This document shows positions 22,624 through 33,630 of a DNA stretch of 64,000 bases, piece by piece. The DNA is from Terebella lapidaria. Its lineage: Eukaryota; Annelida; Polychaeta; Terebellida; Terebellidae. Location of the stretch: assembly GCA_949152475.1 (NCBI GenBank), contig OX424568.1, positions 15,351,667 to 15,415,666 on the forward strand. Reading direction: 5' to 3'. A model generated the notes under the pieces. That model made no database searches. It saw only the letters and a list, made by a program, of their open reading frames with translations, and was not told the DNA's origin. Position numbers and translations under genes: made by a program. The first letter of the stretch is position 1. Each line of letters begins with the position of its first letter.

Positions 22624-24350
22624 GCCCACAGACTATCAGTAACTTTTTTTCTCTTTGATACATAAGACTCCTCATATGTACTTCTATGATGTCTATAAAT
22701 TTCGTTGCGCTTGAATCGCTCGAAGTGGGCCATTTTGGCCCAAACTCGGCCCAAATGGGACTTTCCCAAGTTAAATTCTCCTATGCTTTATAATGGGACA
22801 CATTAAAGCCTAATATCTCACTTAATATTGAGATTAGAGACTAGGAATCAATTGTGGACATATAGGAAATGATATATGCTGAATATTGTCGTCACCTTGA
22901 ATTTGACCTCTGACCTTGGTTTCAAGGTCAGAGCGGCCGTTTTCGTCGAAAAATGGCCAATTTTGGACTTCGACGGTCGTTTTCTCAAAATCTGTTCAGT
23001 AACTTTTTTTCTTATTGATGCATGACACTCCTCCTATGTACCCCTGTGACATGTATAAATTTCGTTGCCCTTGAATCGCTCGAAGTGGGCCATTTTGGGC
23101 CCAAACTCAGCCCAAATGGGACTTTCCCATGTTAAATTCTCCTATGCTTTATAATGGGACACATTAAGCCTAATATCTCACTTAATATTGAAATTAGAGA
23201 CTAGGAATGAATTGTGGACATATAGGAAATGATATATGCTGAATATTCTCGTGACCTTAAATTTGACTTTTGACCTCATTTTCAAGGTCACAGGACAAAA
23301 TGGCTAATATCTCGCTTATTATCGACTTTACAGCTTAGGAATCAGTTGTGAACATATAGGAAATGATATATGCTGAATATTCTTGTGACCTTGAATTTGA
23401 CCTTTGACCTCATTTTCAAGGTCACATGACAAAATGGCTAATATCTCGCTTATTATCGACTTTACAGTTTAGGAATCAATTGTGAACATATAGGAAATGA
23501 TATATGCTGAATATTTTCGTGACCTTGAATTTGACCTTTGACCTCATTTCCAAGGTCGCAGGACAATATTGCTAATATCTCGCTTATTATCGACTTTACA
23601 GCTTAGGAATCAATTGTGAACATATAGGAAATGATATATGCTGAATATTCTCGTGGCCTTGAATTTGAGCTTTGACCTCATTTTCAAGGTCACAGGACAA
23701 AATGGCCAATATCTTGCTTATTAGCGACTTTACAGCTTAGGAATCGATTGTGAACATATAGGAAATGATATATGCTGAAAATTCTCGTGACCTTGAATTT
23801 GACCTTTGACCTCATTTTCAAGGTCACAGGACAAAATGGCTAATATCTCGCTTATTATCGACTTTACAGCTTAGGAATCAATTGTGAACATATAGGAAAT
23901 GATATATGCTGAATATTCTCGTGACCTTGAATTTGACCTTTGACCTCATTTTCAAGGTCAACAGGACAAAGTGGCTAATATCTTGCTTATTATCGACTTT
24001 ACAGCTTAGGAATCAATTGTGAACATATAGGAAATGATATATTCTGAATATTTTAATGATATTGAATTTGACCTTTGACCTAAATTTCAAGGTCAGTCAT
24101 TTTATTTTCAAAGTCAGATTACAAAATGGCTTATATCTCGCTTATTATCAAATTTACAGCTTAGGGGTCCATAGTGAACATATAGGAAATGATGTATGCT
24201 GAATAGTTTGGTGATCTAGAATTTAACCTTTGATCCCATTTTCACGGTTAGAGATATGGCGATTTCAGTGGTCACCTTGAATTTGACTTTCAACTTTCTC
24301 GGCTTAACTCTGTATATTTCTCTGGTAACCTTACTAGCCCATTGGGCTAA
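22624..24350 (+). repeat. 134-bp satellite array with AGGTCA sites, main copy
   Basis: First come two 360-bp higher-order units (about 22624-22985 and 22986-23345). Then about seven monomers follow at a strict 134-bp spacing (the TATAGG landmark at 23221, 23355, 23489, 23623, 23757, 23891, 24026). Each typical monomer holds TGACCTTGA, TGACCTTTGACCT and TCAAGGTCA within about 45 bp. The array ends near 24310-24350 with the family end motif. Confidence 0.95.
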
Positions 24351-25064
24351 TTTTTATGTACTTTTATTATTGCCAAATAAATCAAATTTCAAAAAAAATC
24401 GATGCGCTTATGTACTACCAAAAAACATGTAAATCGCCTCGGCTAAATATCAATTCGCCACGGCGAAACCCCACTCCACGCGTAATTTAACTAATTTCTT
24501 ACTCCCGTTAATATTTATTCTTTAATGTGGCGCAAATGCTGGGGCGTAGCTGCTTGGAGGGGGGGGGAGGGGGGAGAGGGAAGAGAACAAGAGTGAGGAG
24601 AAAAAAGAAGAAAAGGATGAAGAGGATTATGAAGTAGAGAGGGAATAATCGAAAGGAATTTAGAATAGCTATTTTTATAAATCATGATAAACATGTAAAA
24701 GCATAATGTAACCATTGTTCTGTTCAATTTAATTAGTGTCTATATATTCATCAACATCTAAATACATCCGGATAATTACCTAGAACCTACGAAAAAACTA
24801 TTATACTCAAACTCGTCCGCAGAGTAACTAGCGACCATCAGCTTACGGGCACTGGCCGGGCCCCAACTCCATGCTATTATGTGTTGTCCCGAGCGTACAT
24901 TATTGTTTAAGCTAAGCTTTTGCATTATATACCTCATTCAAACCAAGTCGACTCCTTTTGTCAAATGCCTGCTACCTCTTTAGGTTTGATCAAAACTGTC
25001 GAAACTGGGAAAATATATGTATAGTTCGGCGGGCGCCCCCTACAGGGCGTCCGGCACTACTCTA
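24351..25064. other. Non-coding stretch between repeats
   Basis: A polypurine tract at about 24555-24650 and a TTCGCC palindrome fragment at 24444-24462 are present. No gene is seen. Confidence 0.35.
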
Positions 25065-25725
25065 CGAAACGCCACAACCAGGTACAGTCAGCCCAGAACG
25101 AGTCCGGCCGTCATACACTACAACATAACACATCAATGCATCATCACCAACACCTTATCTACAACATGCATATTACACAGTTATGGTAATGTAGCCGTAT
25201 GTAGAGCCCGAGATGCCATGGGAGCGGCACCACGGAACCCGTACACGTGGGCATGTGGCTGGCCGGCCTCGCCGAAGGCACTGTCACAGAGATGGAACTC
25301 TGAGCCAGCCCGACGGTCTGCCAGAGCCTGTGTCACACCACCCCGGGTGGAGAAGGAACTGGTGCGAGGGCTGGCGCCCCCGAGTCAACACGGTCTCCCC
25401 TAACCCGGGCCCCCTATGGAAATCGTCCCCGGGGCCCGCGAGGGCCTTACCCAAGACACGAGGATGTAAAGCTCATGGCGAGCCTCTTGTCCTGCCTCTC
25501 GGCCTGCTCTGGGACAATCTCTCAGATCAAGCCAACGCTCGGCACAAGAGGCGGGAGGAGAAACTAGGTCAAACCATTGTTATAGTTTACTGAACGCGAG
25601 CAGAGTACAGCGCGTTGCTGGGGCAACGCACGCTTCGAACCGAGGCAGTCTAAAAAAAGGCCGTAAAACTGGAGTGTTTAAGAAAGTCACCTGCCGCGAT
25701 CTTTGGGCAAAATCGCCACATAAAC
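25065..25725 (+). repeat. GC-rich dispersed repeat, copy 2
   Basis: Second copy of the repeat at 1625-2205, with the same order of shared blocks. Two overlapping short frames of about 126-128 codons occur here but are not conserved in copy 1. Confidence 0.75.
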
Positions 25726-25928
25726 TTTCTGATAATTTGGTGAACGTGAACCTTGGACTTGAATAACTCAAGGTCCAAATATATGTTCAGAATTCAACAC
25801 AGAACACCTGATACACCCATTGCACCATTGGAAAATTCTGTATTTTCGCCCGTTAGCGTCTGGGCCGGAGTTGGCGTTGAGTGGCCCTCAGACCCCCTGC
25901 CGTGTTGCCACAACCCCCCCCCCCCCCC

Positions 25929-26006
25929 CCAAAAAAAAAAGAAACAACGGGGCCCGCTCAAGGGCGCCAGACCAGGGGGGGGGGGCAAGGCTAAACCCGC
26001 CCCTGT
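25929..26006. mobile_element. Remnant hAT-like element end
   Basis: The stretch ends in CTAAACCCGCCCCTG, the reverse complement of the element start CAGGGGCGGGTTTAG at 54697. Only one end is recognised, preceded by C and G runs. It lies 60 bp upstream of the lectin pseudogene. Confidence 0.5.
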
Positions 26007-26065
26007 ACAGTGCTGATTTGAAAAGTAAATATTGTTTTGCGAATTCAAGACTCTACCCTTGTAAA

Positions 26066-26710
26066 ATGTTTATTTTGGTCATTTTGAACGTGGTATTCAC
26101 CATAGTGATCCGCTTATCAAGTTATCACTTGATAAGGAAAATCGGAAAAAAAACGATTGACCAATCAGATCGCTGCAGAGAGTCACGTGGTATCGGGAGG
26201 CCAACTTTGTAAACAACGAAGTACCGCATGTCGGACAGTAAATGTTGCTTATCGAGAAGAAGTGGGACATATTTGTAAACTTAGTGGGACATACATGTAT
26301 TTTGCACACGGGAAGATAATAAAAACGCAATAATCTATTTGGAATTAGGTTTGCCATTATTGGTGTTGCGTATACATAGTCCTGAATAATTTTGACTATT
26401 ATTTTGGATTCATGAACTCCAATAAAGTTCATTTCGTATTTATGCAGAGTTTAGCTTTGTACACTTATAACAATTATTTTGAAGATTAAGATGATAGATT
26501 AATAACCCTATGTATGCCTATCATATGATTCAGTCGTTTGCATGATCTAAATTGTTCACCTTCTTCGTGTAAAAGTCGGCTGTACATATTTAGTTGGATG
26601 TGTTTTTATACACACCTGATAATCCATGTAATGTTCAAGGGGGACATCCCATGTAAGAAAGGGAGCACCTGTGAGATAAGTATTGTAGGGTCAATAAGCA
26701 AAAGTCTCAC
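26066..26710 (+). pseudogene. Decayed PAN-EGF lectin paralogue
   Basis: From ATG 26066 the sequence aligns with the first exon of the gene at 34231 (MFILVILNVVFTIVIRLSS against MLHLLILHVAITIVVGLSS). A 15-base-scale deletion and frameshifts then destroy the cysteine-rich part, whose DNA is still recognisable to about 26355 (CTTTGTAAACAACGAAGT). Intron sequence is also shared to about 26530. At 26617-26690 the EGF exon is recognisable (GATAATCCATGTAATGTTCA) but carries a frameshift or stop after DNPCNVQG. No fibrinogen exons follow. This is an old segmental copy of at least exons 1-2 with their intron. Confidence 0.85.
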
Positions 26711-26756
26711 AAGTTGTGATTCTTATTGTTCAATTAATTGAATATTAGCGATAATT

Positions 26757-26845
26757 AGGCACAAGTCTCACTGTTGAGCGAGTCTCACGCCCCTCAAAAA
26801 TGAGGTCAAATTCAAAGATCAATTAATATTCAAGGTCGCAGACGT
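26757..26845 (+). repeat. SINE-like dispersed repeat, copy 3 (short)
   Basis: Matches the family at 10435 and 16370 from GGCACAAGTCTCACTG to TATTCAAGGTCG, then diverges. Confidence 0.65.
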
Positions 26846-27496
26846 ACTACTTGGTACTTGTACTTGGGGTAAGGAGGCGCCATAACTCGATGATATGCCC
26901 CCTAGACAGAAACCCGGGATCGGGGAAATCCCCTACTCTTTACGATAAATCCACAATAAAATCTACAATTGCATAAATAAGTGGCCATGTCTGGTGCTCT
27001 GAAATGCAGCTAACTGTCGCTGGTAGACCAACATCATAAAATTTCTGGAATAGGATCAAACGCCTGATATTCGTGGATATATCGACTTAATTCCGTATCC
27101 GCGAAAAAACAAATTATTGTGCCGCAAGTCAATTGCTCTGATCTCAGTGAGAAGTCTCTACTGAGATTGCAAAAAAAAAAATGAGATTTTTGAAAAGTTA
27201 ATGTGTTAGTTAGACCTATATTGAAATAAAAGAACATACTGATAAGTTTATTTGGAGGATATCGTTGTTCAGTTGATGTGTTGATCTTCTGTTCTGCGAA
27301 ATTTGAATTTTTGTGCTCTGCTTCTGAGCTGTGAGCCTGTGAGACTTTTTCTTAAAATTAAGAACGCAATGTTGTTTTTGAAAAACCACGAAATTCTAAT
27401 ATTTGCACCTACATGTCAAGGTCTATCACATAAATACAATAATAATACATGTACTTTATAACCTGATTTTTAAAAAAAATAATAGTATAAACATAT
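26846..27496. other. AT-rich stretch without recognised feature
   Basis: No gene or repeat border is supported. Confidence 0.3.
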
Positions 27497-28878
27497 TGTA
27501 ACGGTTTTGGGGCGTACCCAAAGGTTTCCCCTAGGTAATTCTGTTAGTGTTTTGTGATATTATGGTTGAATAACCGTTTATTAAAATGTATATGTGTTTA
27601 AAGGTTCATACGGTTCCGCATTGTTAATGTTTTAAAGGTTTTCCGTCTCGGAACTTAGTAATTTATGATGTCGGTAAAGCCGGAGACGGAGCCGGAACCG
27701 GAGACGGAACCGGACACGGAGCCGGAACAATGGAGTACAAAAACGTAATGACGTTATTTCCGGAAGGTCATGTGATCAGCCTCGTTTTCGGTTTAAAAGG
27801 TGACGTGTCAGCCACTGATTGGTTCTAGAGTGTTTTTAGAAATCCGGAAAATATCAGTGTTTTGGCGGACTATGACGTCACAATAGGTTGGTCACGTGAC
27901 GTGGGTCTCAGGTCTATAAAAGCCCCCGCTTCACAGCGGACGGCGGAGTTGGTGTCCTGACGTCGACCTGTGCAGACCCCTTCTCCCATAGCAGCGTACT
28001 CCCTTGTTCCGGATAGAGTCATCCAGATGATAGCAGTTAAGTCTTCCGACTGTGCACTTGGAAAATAAACATGAAAACTTCAACCGAGTTGTTTTTTCCG
28101 TGTTCGTTAGGGAACTGGAAGTTATAATAAAGTTAGTTCACCGGAAAAGACAGTAATACGGAGTAAAGGGAGATAAGACTACAGTCGGTTAAGACCAAGT
28201 TGGAACGACGTCTTAGGGTGATCCAAGAACCCAGATCACCAAGGAAGGAGACGGAGACGGAGGTGGTATTCAACGGAGCAACTACGGAGGCGGTATCAGA
28301 CGGAGCAGTTGCAGAGACGGGAACGACGAAGCAGTTGCAGAGGCGGTACCGGATGACGGAGTTGCAGTGGCAGTACCTGACGGAGCGGTTGCGGTAACCG
28401 GAAGTGAGATCACTTCCGAGATACTCCATTTCAGGTGCAGTCGCAGGTTGCGGTGAGGCGGAGCCAACCGGAGCAGTTTGCAGTGCGGCGGAGCCTGGCA
28501 GAGCGGTTGCAGTATTCGGAAACGGCAACGTTCCCGGATTCTCCATTCCAGGTGCAGTTGCAGTTGCAGTAAGGCGGAAAACGACGGAGCTGTTGCTGTA
28601 AAGCGGTATCCCGACGGAGCAGTTGCAGTACCCGGAGACGGAAACGCCTCCGGATCCTTACTTTACAGGTGCAGTTGTAGATTAGCAGTCGGACAACGGT
28701 TAAGAGGTCCATTCCAGACCACGCTACCAACCTTCAGAGACTTCTAGCCGGAGTTCAACCGTACAGCAGTAGCAGTTTCCCGGAGTTTTACCGTTTCAGC
28801 TCCGGTTAATTAACAACTCACCCACCTCCCAAGAAAACCGGTTCATCAAGACGTCACAGAAGGTGCAAACCCGTTACA
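27497..28878 (+). mobile_element. Solo LTR, copy 1
   Basis: A 1382-bp unit starts TGTAACGG and ends CCGTTACA. It has a TATA box (TATAAA at 27915-27920) and AATAAA signals at 28064 and 28126, as expected of a promoter- and polyA-bearing LTR. ATAT flanks both sides, a 4-bp target duplication typical of many Ty3/Gypsy-type elements. A degenerate GA-rich internal tandem region (about 28240-28690) has repeated ACGGAGCGGTTGCAGT-like units. It contains no gag or pol. Confidence 0.8.
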
Positions 28879-29048
28879 ATATATGTGATAAATATTGGTG
28901 TATAGATCTATGTGATAAAGTAGCAGAACAGGTCAAATGAATCTGAGAAAATAACAGTTCAGTCCTTAAAATCATCGATTCGTGGTACCAAGTGTGACTC
29001 AGAAACTTGTACTTTAATATACTCCAACTTTTCTAAATTTTTAACATA
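28879..29048. other. Short spacer between solo LTR and Tc1-like element
   Basis: AT-rich single-copy-looking DNA ending in the TA target dinucleotide. Confidence 0.4.
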
Positions 29049-29142
29049 CAGTCGTGGCCATAAGTTTAAGACCACCCTGAAAATTGTATTTTATTTAGAG
29101 TTCTGCTATATGAAACTATACTTGAACGTATACCATATGTAT

Positions 29143-30523
29143 TGTAACGGTTTTGGGGCGTACCCAAAAGTTTCCCCTAGGTAATTCTATTAGTGTTTTG
29201 TGATATTATGGTTGAATAACCGTTTATTAAAATGTATATGTGTTTAAAGGTTCATACGGTTCCGCATTGTTAATGTTTTAAAGGTTTTCCGTCTCGGAAC
29301 TTAGTAATTTATGATGTCGGTAAAGCCGGAGACGGAGCCGGAACCGGAGACGGAACCGGACACGGAGCCGGAACAATGGAGTACAAAAACGTAATGACGT
29401 TATTTCCGGAAGGTCATGTGATCAGCCTCGTTTTCGGTTTAAAAGGTGACGTGTCAGCCACTGATTGGTTCTAGAGTGTTTTTAGAAATCCGGAAAATAT
29501 CAGTGTTTTGGCGGACTATGACGTCACAATAGGTTGGTCACGTGACGTGGGTCTCAGGTCTATAAAAGCCCCCGCTTCACAGCGGACGGCGGAGTTGGTG
29601 TCCTGACGTCGACCTGTGCAGACCCCTTCTCCCATAGCAGCGTACTCCCTTGTTCCGGATAGAGTCATCCAGATGATAGCAGTTAAGTCTTCCGACTGTG
29701 CACTTGGAAAATAAACATGAAAACTTCAACCGAGTTGTTTTTTCCGTGTTCGTTAGGGAACTGGAAGTTATAATAAAGTTAGTTCGCCGGAAAAGAAAGT
29801 AATACAGAGTGAAGGGAGATAAGACCACAGTCGGTTAAGACCAAGTTGTAACGACGTCTTAGGGAGATCCAAGAACCCAGATCACCAAGGAAGGAGACGG
29901 AGACGGAGGTGGAATTCAACGGAGCAACTACGGAGGCGGTATCGGACGGAGCAGTTGCAGAGACGGGAACGACGAAGCAGTTGCAGAGGCGGTACCGGAC
30001 GACGGAGTTGCAGAGGCAGTACCTGACGGAGCGGTTGCGGTAACCGGAAGTGAGAACACTTCCGAGATACTCCATTTCAGGTGCAGTCGCAGGTTGCGGT
30101 GAGGCGGAGCCAACCGGAGCAGTTTGCAGTGAGGCGGAACCTGGCAGAGCGGTTGCAGTATTCGGAAACGGCAACGTTCCCGGATTCTCATTCCAGGTGC
30201 AGTCGCAGTTGCAGTAAGGCGGAACCTGACGGAGCTGTTGCAGTAAAGCGGTATCCCGACGGAGCAGTTGCAGTACCCGGAGACGGAAACGCCTCCGGAT
30301 TCTTACGTTACAGGTGCAGTTGCAGATTAGCAGTCGGACAACGGTTAAGAGGTCCATTCCAGACCACGCTACCAACCTTAGAGACTTCTAGCCGGAGTTC
30401 AACCGTACAGCAGTAGCAGTATCCCGGAGTTTTACCGTTTCAGCTCCGGTTAAATAACAACTCACCCACCTCCCAAGAAAACCGGTTCATCAAGACGTCA
30501 CAGAAGGGTGCAAACCCGTTACA
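29143..30523 (+). mobile_element. Solo LTR, copy 2, inside the Tc1-like element
   Basis: This 1381-bp unit is almost identical to copy 1 over its length, including TATA box, AATAAA signals and the GA-rich tandem region. Flanks are GTAT and ATAT, one mismatch from a 4-bp duplication. Because the left flank is Tc1 terminus, this is an independent insertion, or a copy by gene conversion, not the second LTR of one retroelement. Confidence 0.8.
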
Positions 30524-31179
30524 ATATGTTGAGGAAACAATCGTTTGATTGTTAATCGTTACACTATTTCAGCTTAGGAACTAGTCGAATGCATGCCGAA
30601 GTGCTAGATGCTGCGGATAAAGTGCAAAAAAGACACACAAAATATTGGAATGTTAGCCTTATGATAATGATTTTTCGACGAAACCTTGTCTTTGCAGTGC
30701 CAGAATGGAATTCTAAGCTAAAATGGATTAGTGTAAATTAATTTCTTACCTATTAGCTATTATTCAATGTGCATATTTTCATCAGTTATCAAGTTATATA
30801 TAATATTAACGTGATCATAATCATAGTTAGGAGGGTTTTTACTTAAGTCATGCAAATTCAGCGAAACACTGTGGATATGGTGAAAATAGAACGCATTATA
30901 TGTGTCAGTGTAGTACCTACCAACAAAGTTTAATACCACAATTAATATTGATATTAAATTTGTTGTTTCAATGAAAAATAAATATTAAAAATAATAGTTT
31001 CATAAGAAAAACAATTTGAACGAGTTTTGCAAGGAAATTGTCATATATTATGGAAATATGACGAAACACCTTGTCGGGGTGAAAAGGCTGACAAGTTGTG
31101 TACAAAAAATGAACCCTTGAATTGACCAATCCATCAATATCCTATTTTGATATCTTCCAAGCACTGAATATACCTTATG

Positions 31180-32072
31180 TAGGGAAGCTTGTTAGGGACA
31201 TTCACTTTTTTTTAAATACGATTTAACTTTTTATTCTCCCTGATGATTTACTCCCTGGGAAAAACCAGAGAAATTGGGAAATAAATATTTAAAACCCGGA
31301 ATTAAATATTAAAACCAGGAATTAAGTATTTAAACCTGGAATTAAATGTTCAAACCGGGAAATAATTATTTAAACCTGGAAATAAATGTCCAAACCCGGA
31401 ATTAAATATTAAAACCCGGATTTAAGTATTAAAACCGGGAATTAAATGCTAAAACTGGGAAATAAATATTCAAACCGGGAAATAAATGTTCAAACCCGGA
31501 AATAAGTATCAAAACCGGGAATTAAATGTTCAAATCCGGAATTAAGCATTTAAACCGGGAATTAAATATTCAAACCCGGAATTAAGTGTTAAAACCGGGA
31601 ATTAAATATTCAAACCGGGAAATAAATATTTAAACCTGGAAATAAATGTTCAAACCGGGAAATAAATATTAAAACCCGGAATTAAATATTAAAACCGGGA
31701 AATAAATATTAAAACCCGGAATTAAACATTTATAACCGGGAAATAAATATTAAAACCGGGAATTAAATATTAGAACCTGGAAATACATGTTTCTGGGCTT
31801 TAATAATTATTTCCCAGTTTTAATACTTAATTCCGGGTTTTAATATTTAATTCCTGGTTTAAATAATTAATTCCGGGTTTGAACATTTAATTCCAGGTTT
31901 GAATATTTATTTCCCGGTTTGAGTAATTAATTCCGGGTTTTAATATTTAATTCCGAGTTTTGAATATTTATTTCCCAGTTTTTCCGGTTTTTCCCAGGGA
32001 GTAAATTATTCTTCAGAAAAAAAGTCAAATCATAAATAAAAAAAAATTGAATGTCCCTAATAAGCTTCCCTA
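31180..32072. mobile_element. Foldback element built from opposed 19-bp tandem repeats
   Basis: The ends TAGGGAAGCTT and AAGCTTCCCTA are inverted, continuing through TTAGGGACATTC and TTTACTCCCTGGGAAAAAC on both sides. A 6-bp duplication CTTATG flanks it (31174-31179, 32073-32078). The interior has about 27 copies of a unit of about 19 bp (AAACCGGGAATTAAATATT) and then about nine copies in the opposite orientation from about 31800. There is no coding frame. Confidence 0.85.
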
Positions 32073-32854
32073 CTTATGTTACACTCAAATTTTAAATGAC
32101 TGAATACTAAATAAAACATAATTTCCAGGTCTTAAACTTATGGCTATGACTGTACATTCTCGCCCACAGTTTAGCGACGCCTAATGATATCATAAACGGT
32201 TCTGTAATTTCAGTTCTTGTTTCAGCTTTATTTCTCAAACATTGAAAAAGTTTGCCAATCTACACCAATGATATCGGAATACTATTTTATGCACTTGATT
32301 TCTGAGTCGCATGCCCCTTGGAGATCTTTAATCTGCACCCGGATGAATCTGATCCAAAATCACGGTAATATGTCTACGTCCCTCCCTCGTGAGTATAAGT
32401 GTGACCGAATCCTTCAAATTGCAATGTCAGGCGAGTTAGAATGTCAATTTTTTCAATCTTTTTTAGATTTTTGAGGTCTGAAAATTGCTGTTTGATTGTG
32501 GGGTGAAGTGGCCCAAGTTACAAGACAGTACTTGTACCGTCCCCTAACTATTCGTAGAAACAGATACAAGCAGGTTTAAATAAAGCAGAGTAGCATATTT
32601 TGTATCTCTAGTTATCAAATCGTAAGATTATAGGAGCAGAACTCTTGCGATCGGATCGCCAGGTTAAATTGATTTATATTCTTCATATAAATATGAATAT
32701 ACACCTAATATAGATAATATTTATTTCTATTATGTGTATATTAATTTCACCAGCTGAACAGTAGAAACAGCAACGTTTGACACAAAGTCTGTGCCATTGT
32801 GGCATTTGATTCCAATGTTTGATCGAATGTGTTTCATTTCAGAATTCCGTGGTC

Positions 32855-32998
32855 GTACTATTGTGGTCATACTATTGTAGTCGTACTATTGTGGTCGTAC
32901 TATTGTGGTCGTACTGTTGTAGTCGTACTATTGTGGTCGTACTATTGTGGCCGTACTATTGTGGTCGTACTATTATGGTCGTACTATTGTGGTTTTCC
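32855..32998. repeat. 15-bp tandem repeat
   Basis: About ten near-perfect copies of GTGGTCGTACTATTG. The open frame across it (VVVLLWSYY repeats) is a consequence of a unit divisible by three. Confidence 0.95.
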
Positions 32999-33596
32999 GT
33001 GAGTGGACGAAATCACCACTTTGCAGTGAACTGTTGATTATCTTGCAATGAGAGGTAGACGAACGTATAAATGCTCTATTGTCAATAGAGTCTATGATAC
33101 TGAAAGACCTACTACGCCTAATGAGCCATATCAGTTTCTTATAACCTACACCCCGTACCATTCCCATTGATTTCTCTCTGCGTTCATCGACCTACAATTT
33201 TCCACCGTGCATTGTGAAGTGGAATTAATGATGCATTGTGTGACGAAATGACCAGAGTTAAGTGGAAACCGAGCGTACATGGTTAGCGTTTGGAGTGGGG
33301 TCATAATCGATTTGTGTCCAATTATCACTAATAAACGTCAATTACTAATATGAAATAATTTTCTTCTAAGAAAGTGTGGTCGCCAGAAATTACCTGGATA
33401 TTTCATGCCATGTATTTTATTCGATGCACTTCATATTCTTCATTTCATAGTTTTGGCAAATGTTTTTCTCGAAACCATTAGGATATTATGCTGGATATAG
33501 TGCGTAGATCCGTTATCGAGAATCAATTCAAAACTGTCATTATCATTAGTGGTGTATTGGTGACATAAGTATCATTAGAATAATTATTTTTAGTAT

Positions 33597-33597
<1 letters not shown>

Positions 33598-33630
<33 letters not shown>
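33598..33630. repeat. (GTT)n microsatellite
   Basis: Eleven uninterrupted units. Confidence 0.95.

Larger units (their letters stand above)
19068..22640. repeat. Long inverted repeat with ~2.8-kb interior
   Basis: The left arm is about 19068-19456 and the right arm about 22272-22640, reverse-complementary over about 380 bp. Shared blocks are GTCGCCAAATCGGGCATATTAG, interrupted only where the arms diverge, then TTTGAACGTCAGAAATAGC and GAAGTGAAATCTTGGTGTC. The interior holds the 35-bp minisatellite and unassigned DNA. It could be a large composite or foldback element, or two oppositely inserted copies of one repeat. No transposase frame was found. Confidence 0.7.
29049..32152. mobile_element. 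Tc1/mariner-like element carrying two nested insertions
   Basis: The left end CAGTCGTGGCCATAAGTTTA and right end AACTTATGGCTATGACTG are inverted, and each abuts a TA dinucleotide (29047-29048, 32153-32154), the Tc1/mariner target. The CAGT-GGCCATAAG-TTTAAGACC terminus is characteristic of Tc1-like elements. Removing the solo LTR (29143-30523) and the foldback element (31180-32072) leaves about 830 bp without a clear transposase frame, so the host is a degenerate or non-autonomous copy. Confidence 0.78.

Noticed and set aside
25017..25593. Two overlapping frames of about 126-128 codons
   Set aside because: Not conserved in the paralogous repeat at 1625-2205, which has indels in both frames.
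25753..26212. Single frame of 130 codons running into the lectin pseudogene
   Set aside because: Its 5' part crosses poly-C/poly-A runs and a hAT remnant; only the part from 26066 is homologous, and that is frameshifted.
28133..30416. Several 80-200-codon open frames in the two solo LTRs, both strands
   Set aside because: They lie in the GA-rich internal tandem region of the LTRs; low-complexity translation, overlapping on both strands, no gag or pol similarity.
31290..31990. CRISPR-like look of regularly repeated 19-bp units
   Set aside because: Units are contiguous without unique spacers, reverse orientation half-way, and lie in a foldback transposon in animal DNA.
32819..33037. 72-codon frame with VVVLLWSYY repeats
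   Set aside because: Produced by a 15-bp tandem repeat divisible by three.
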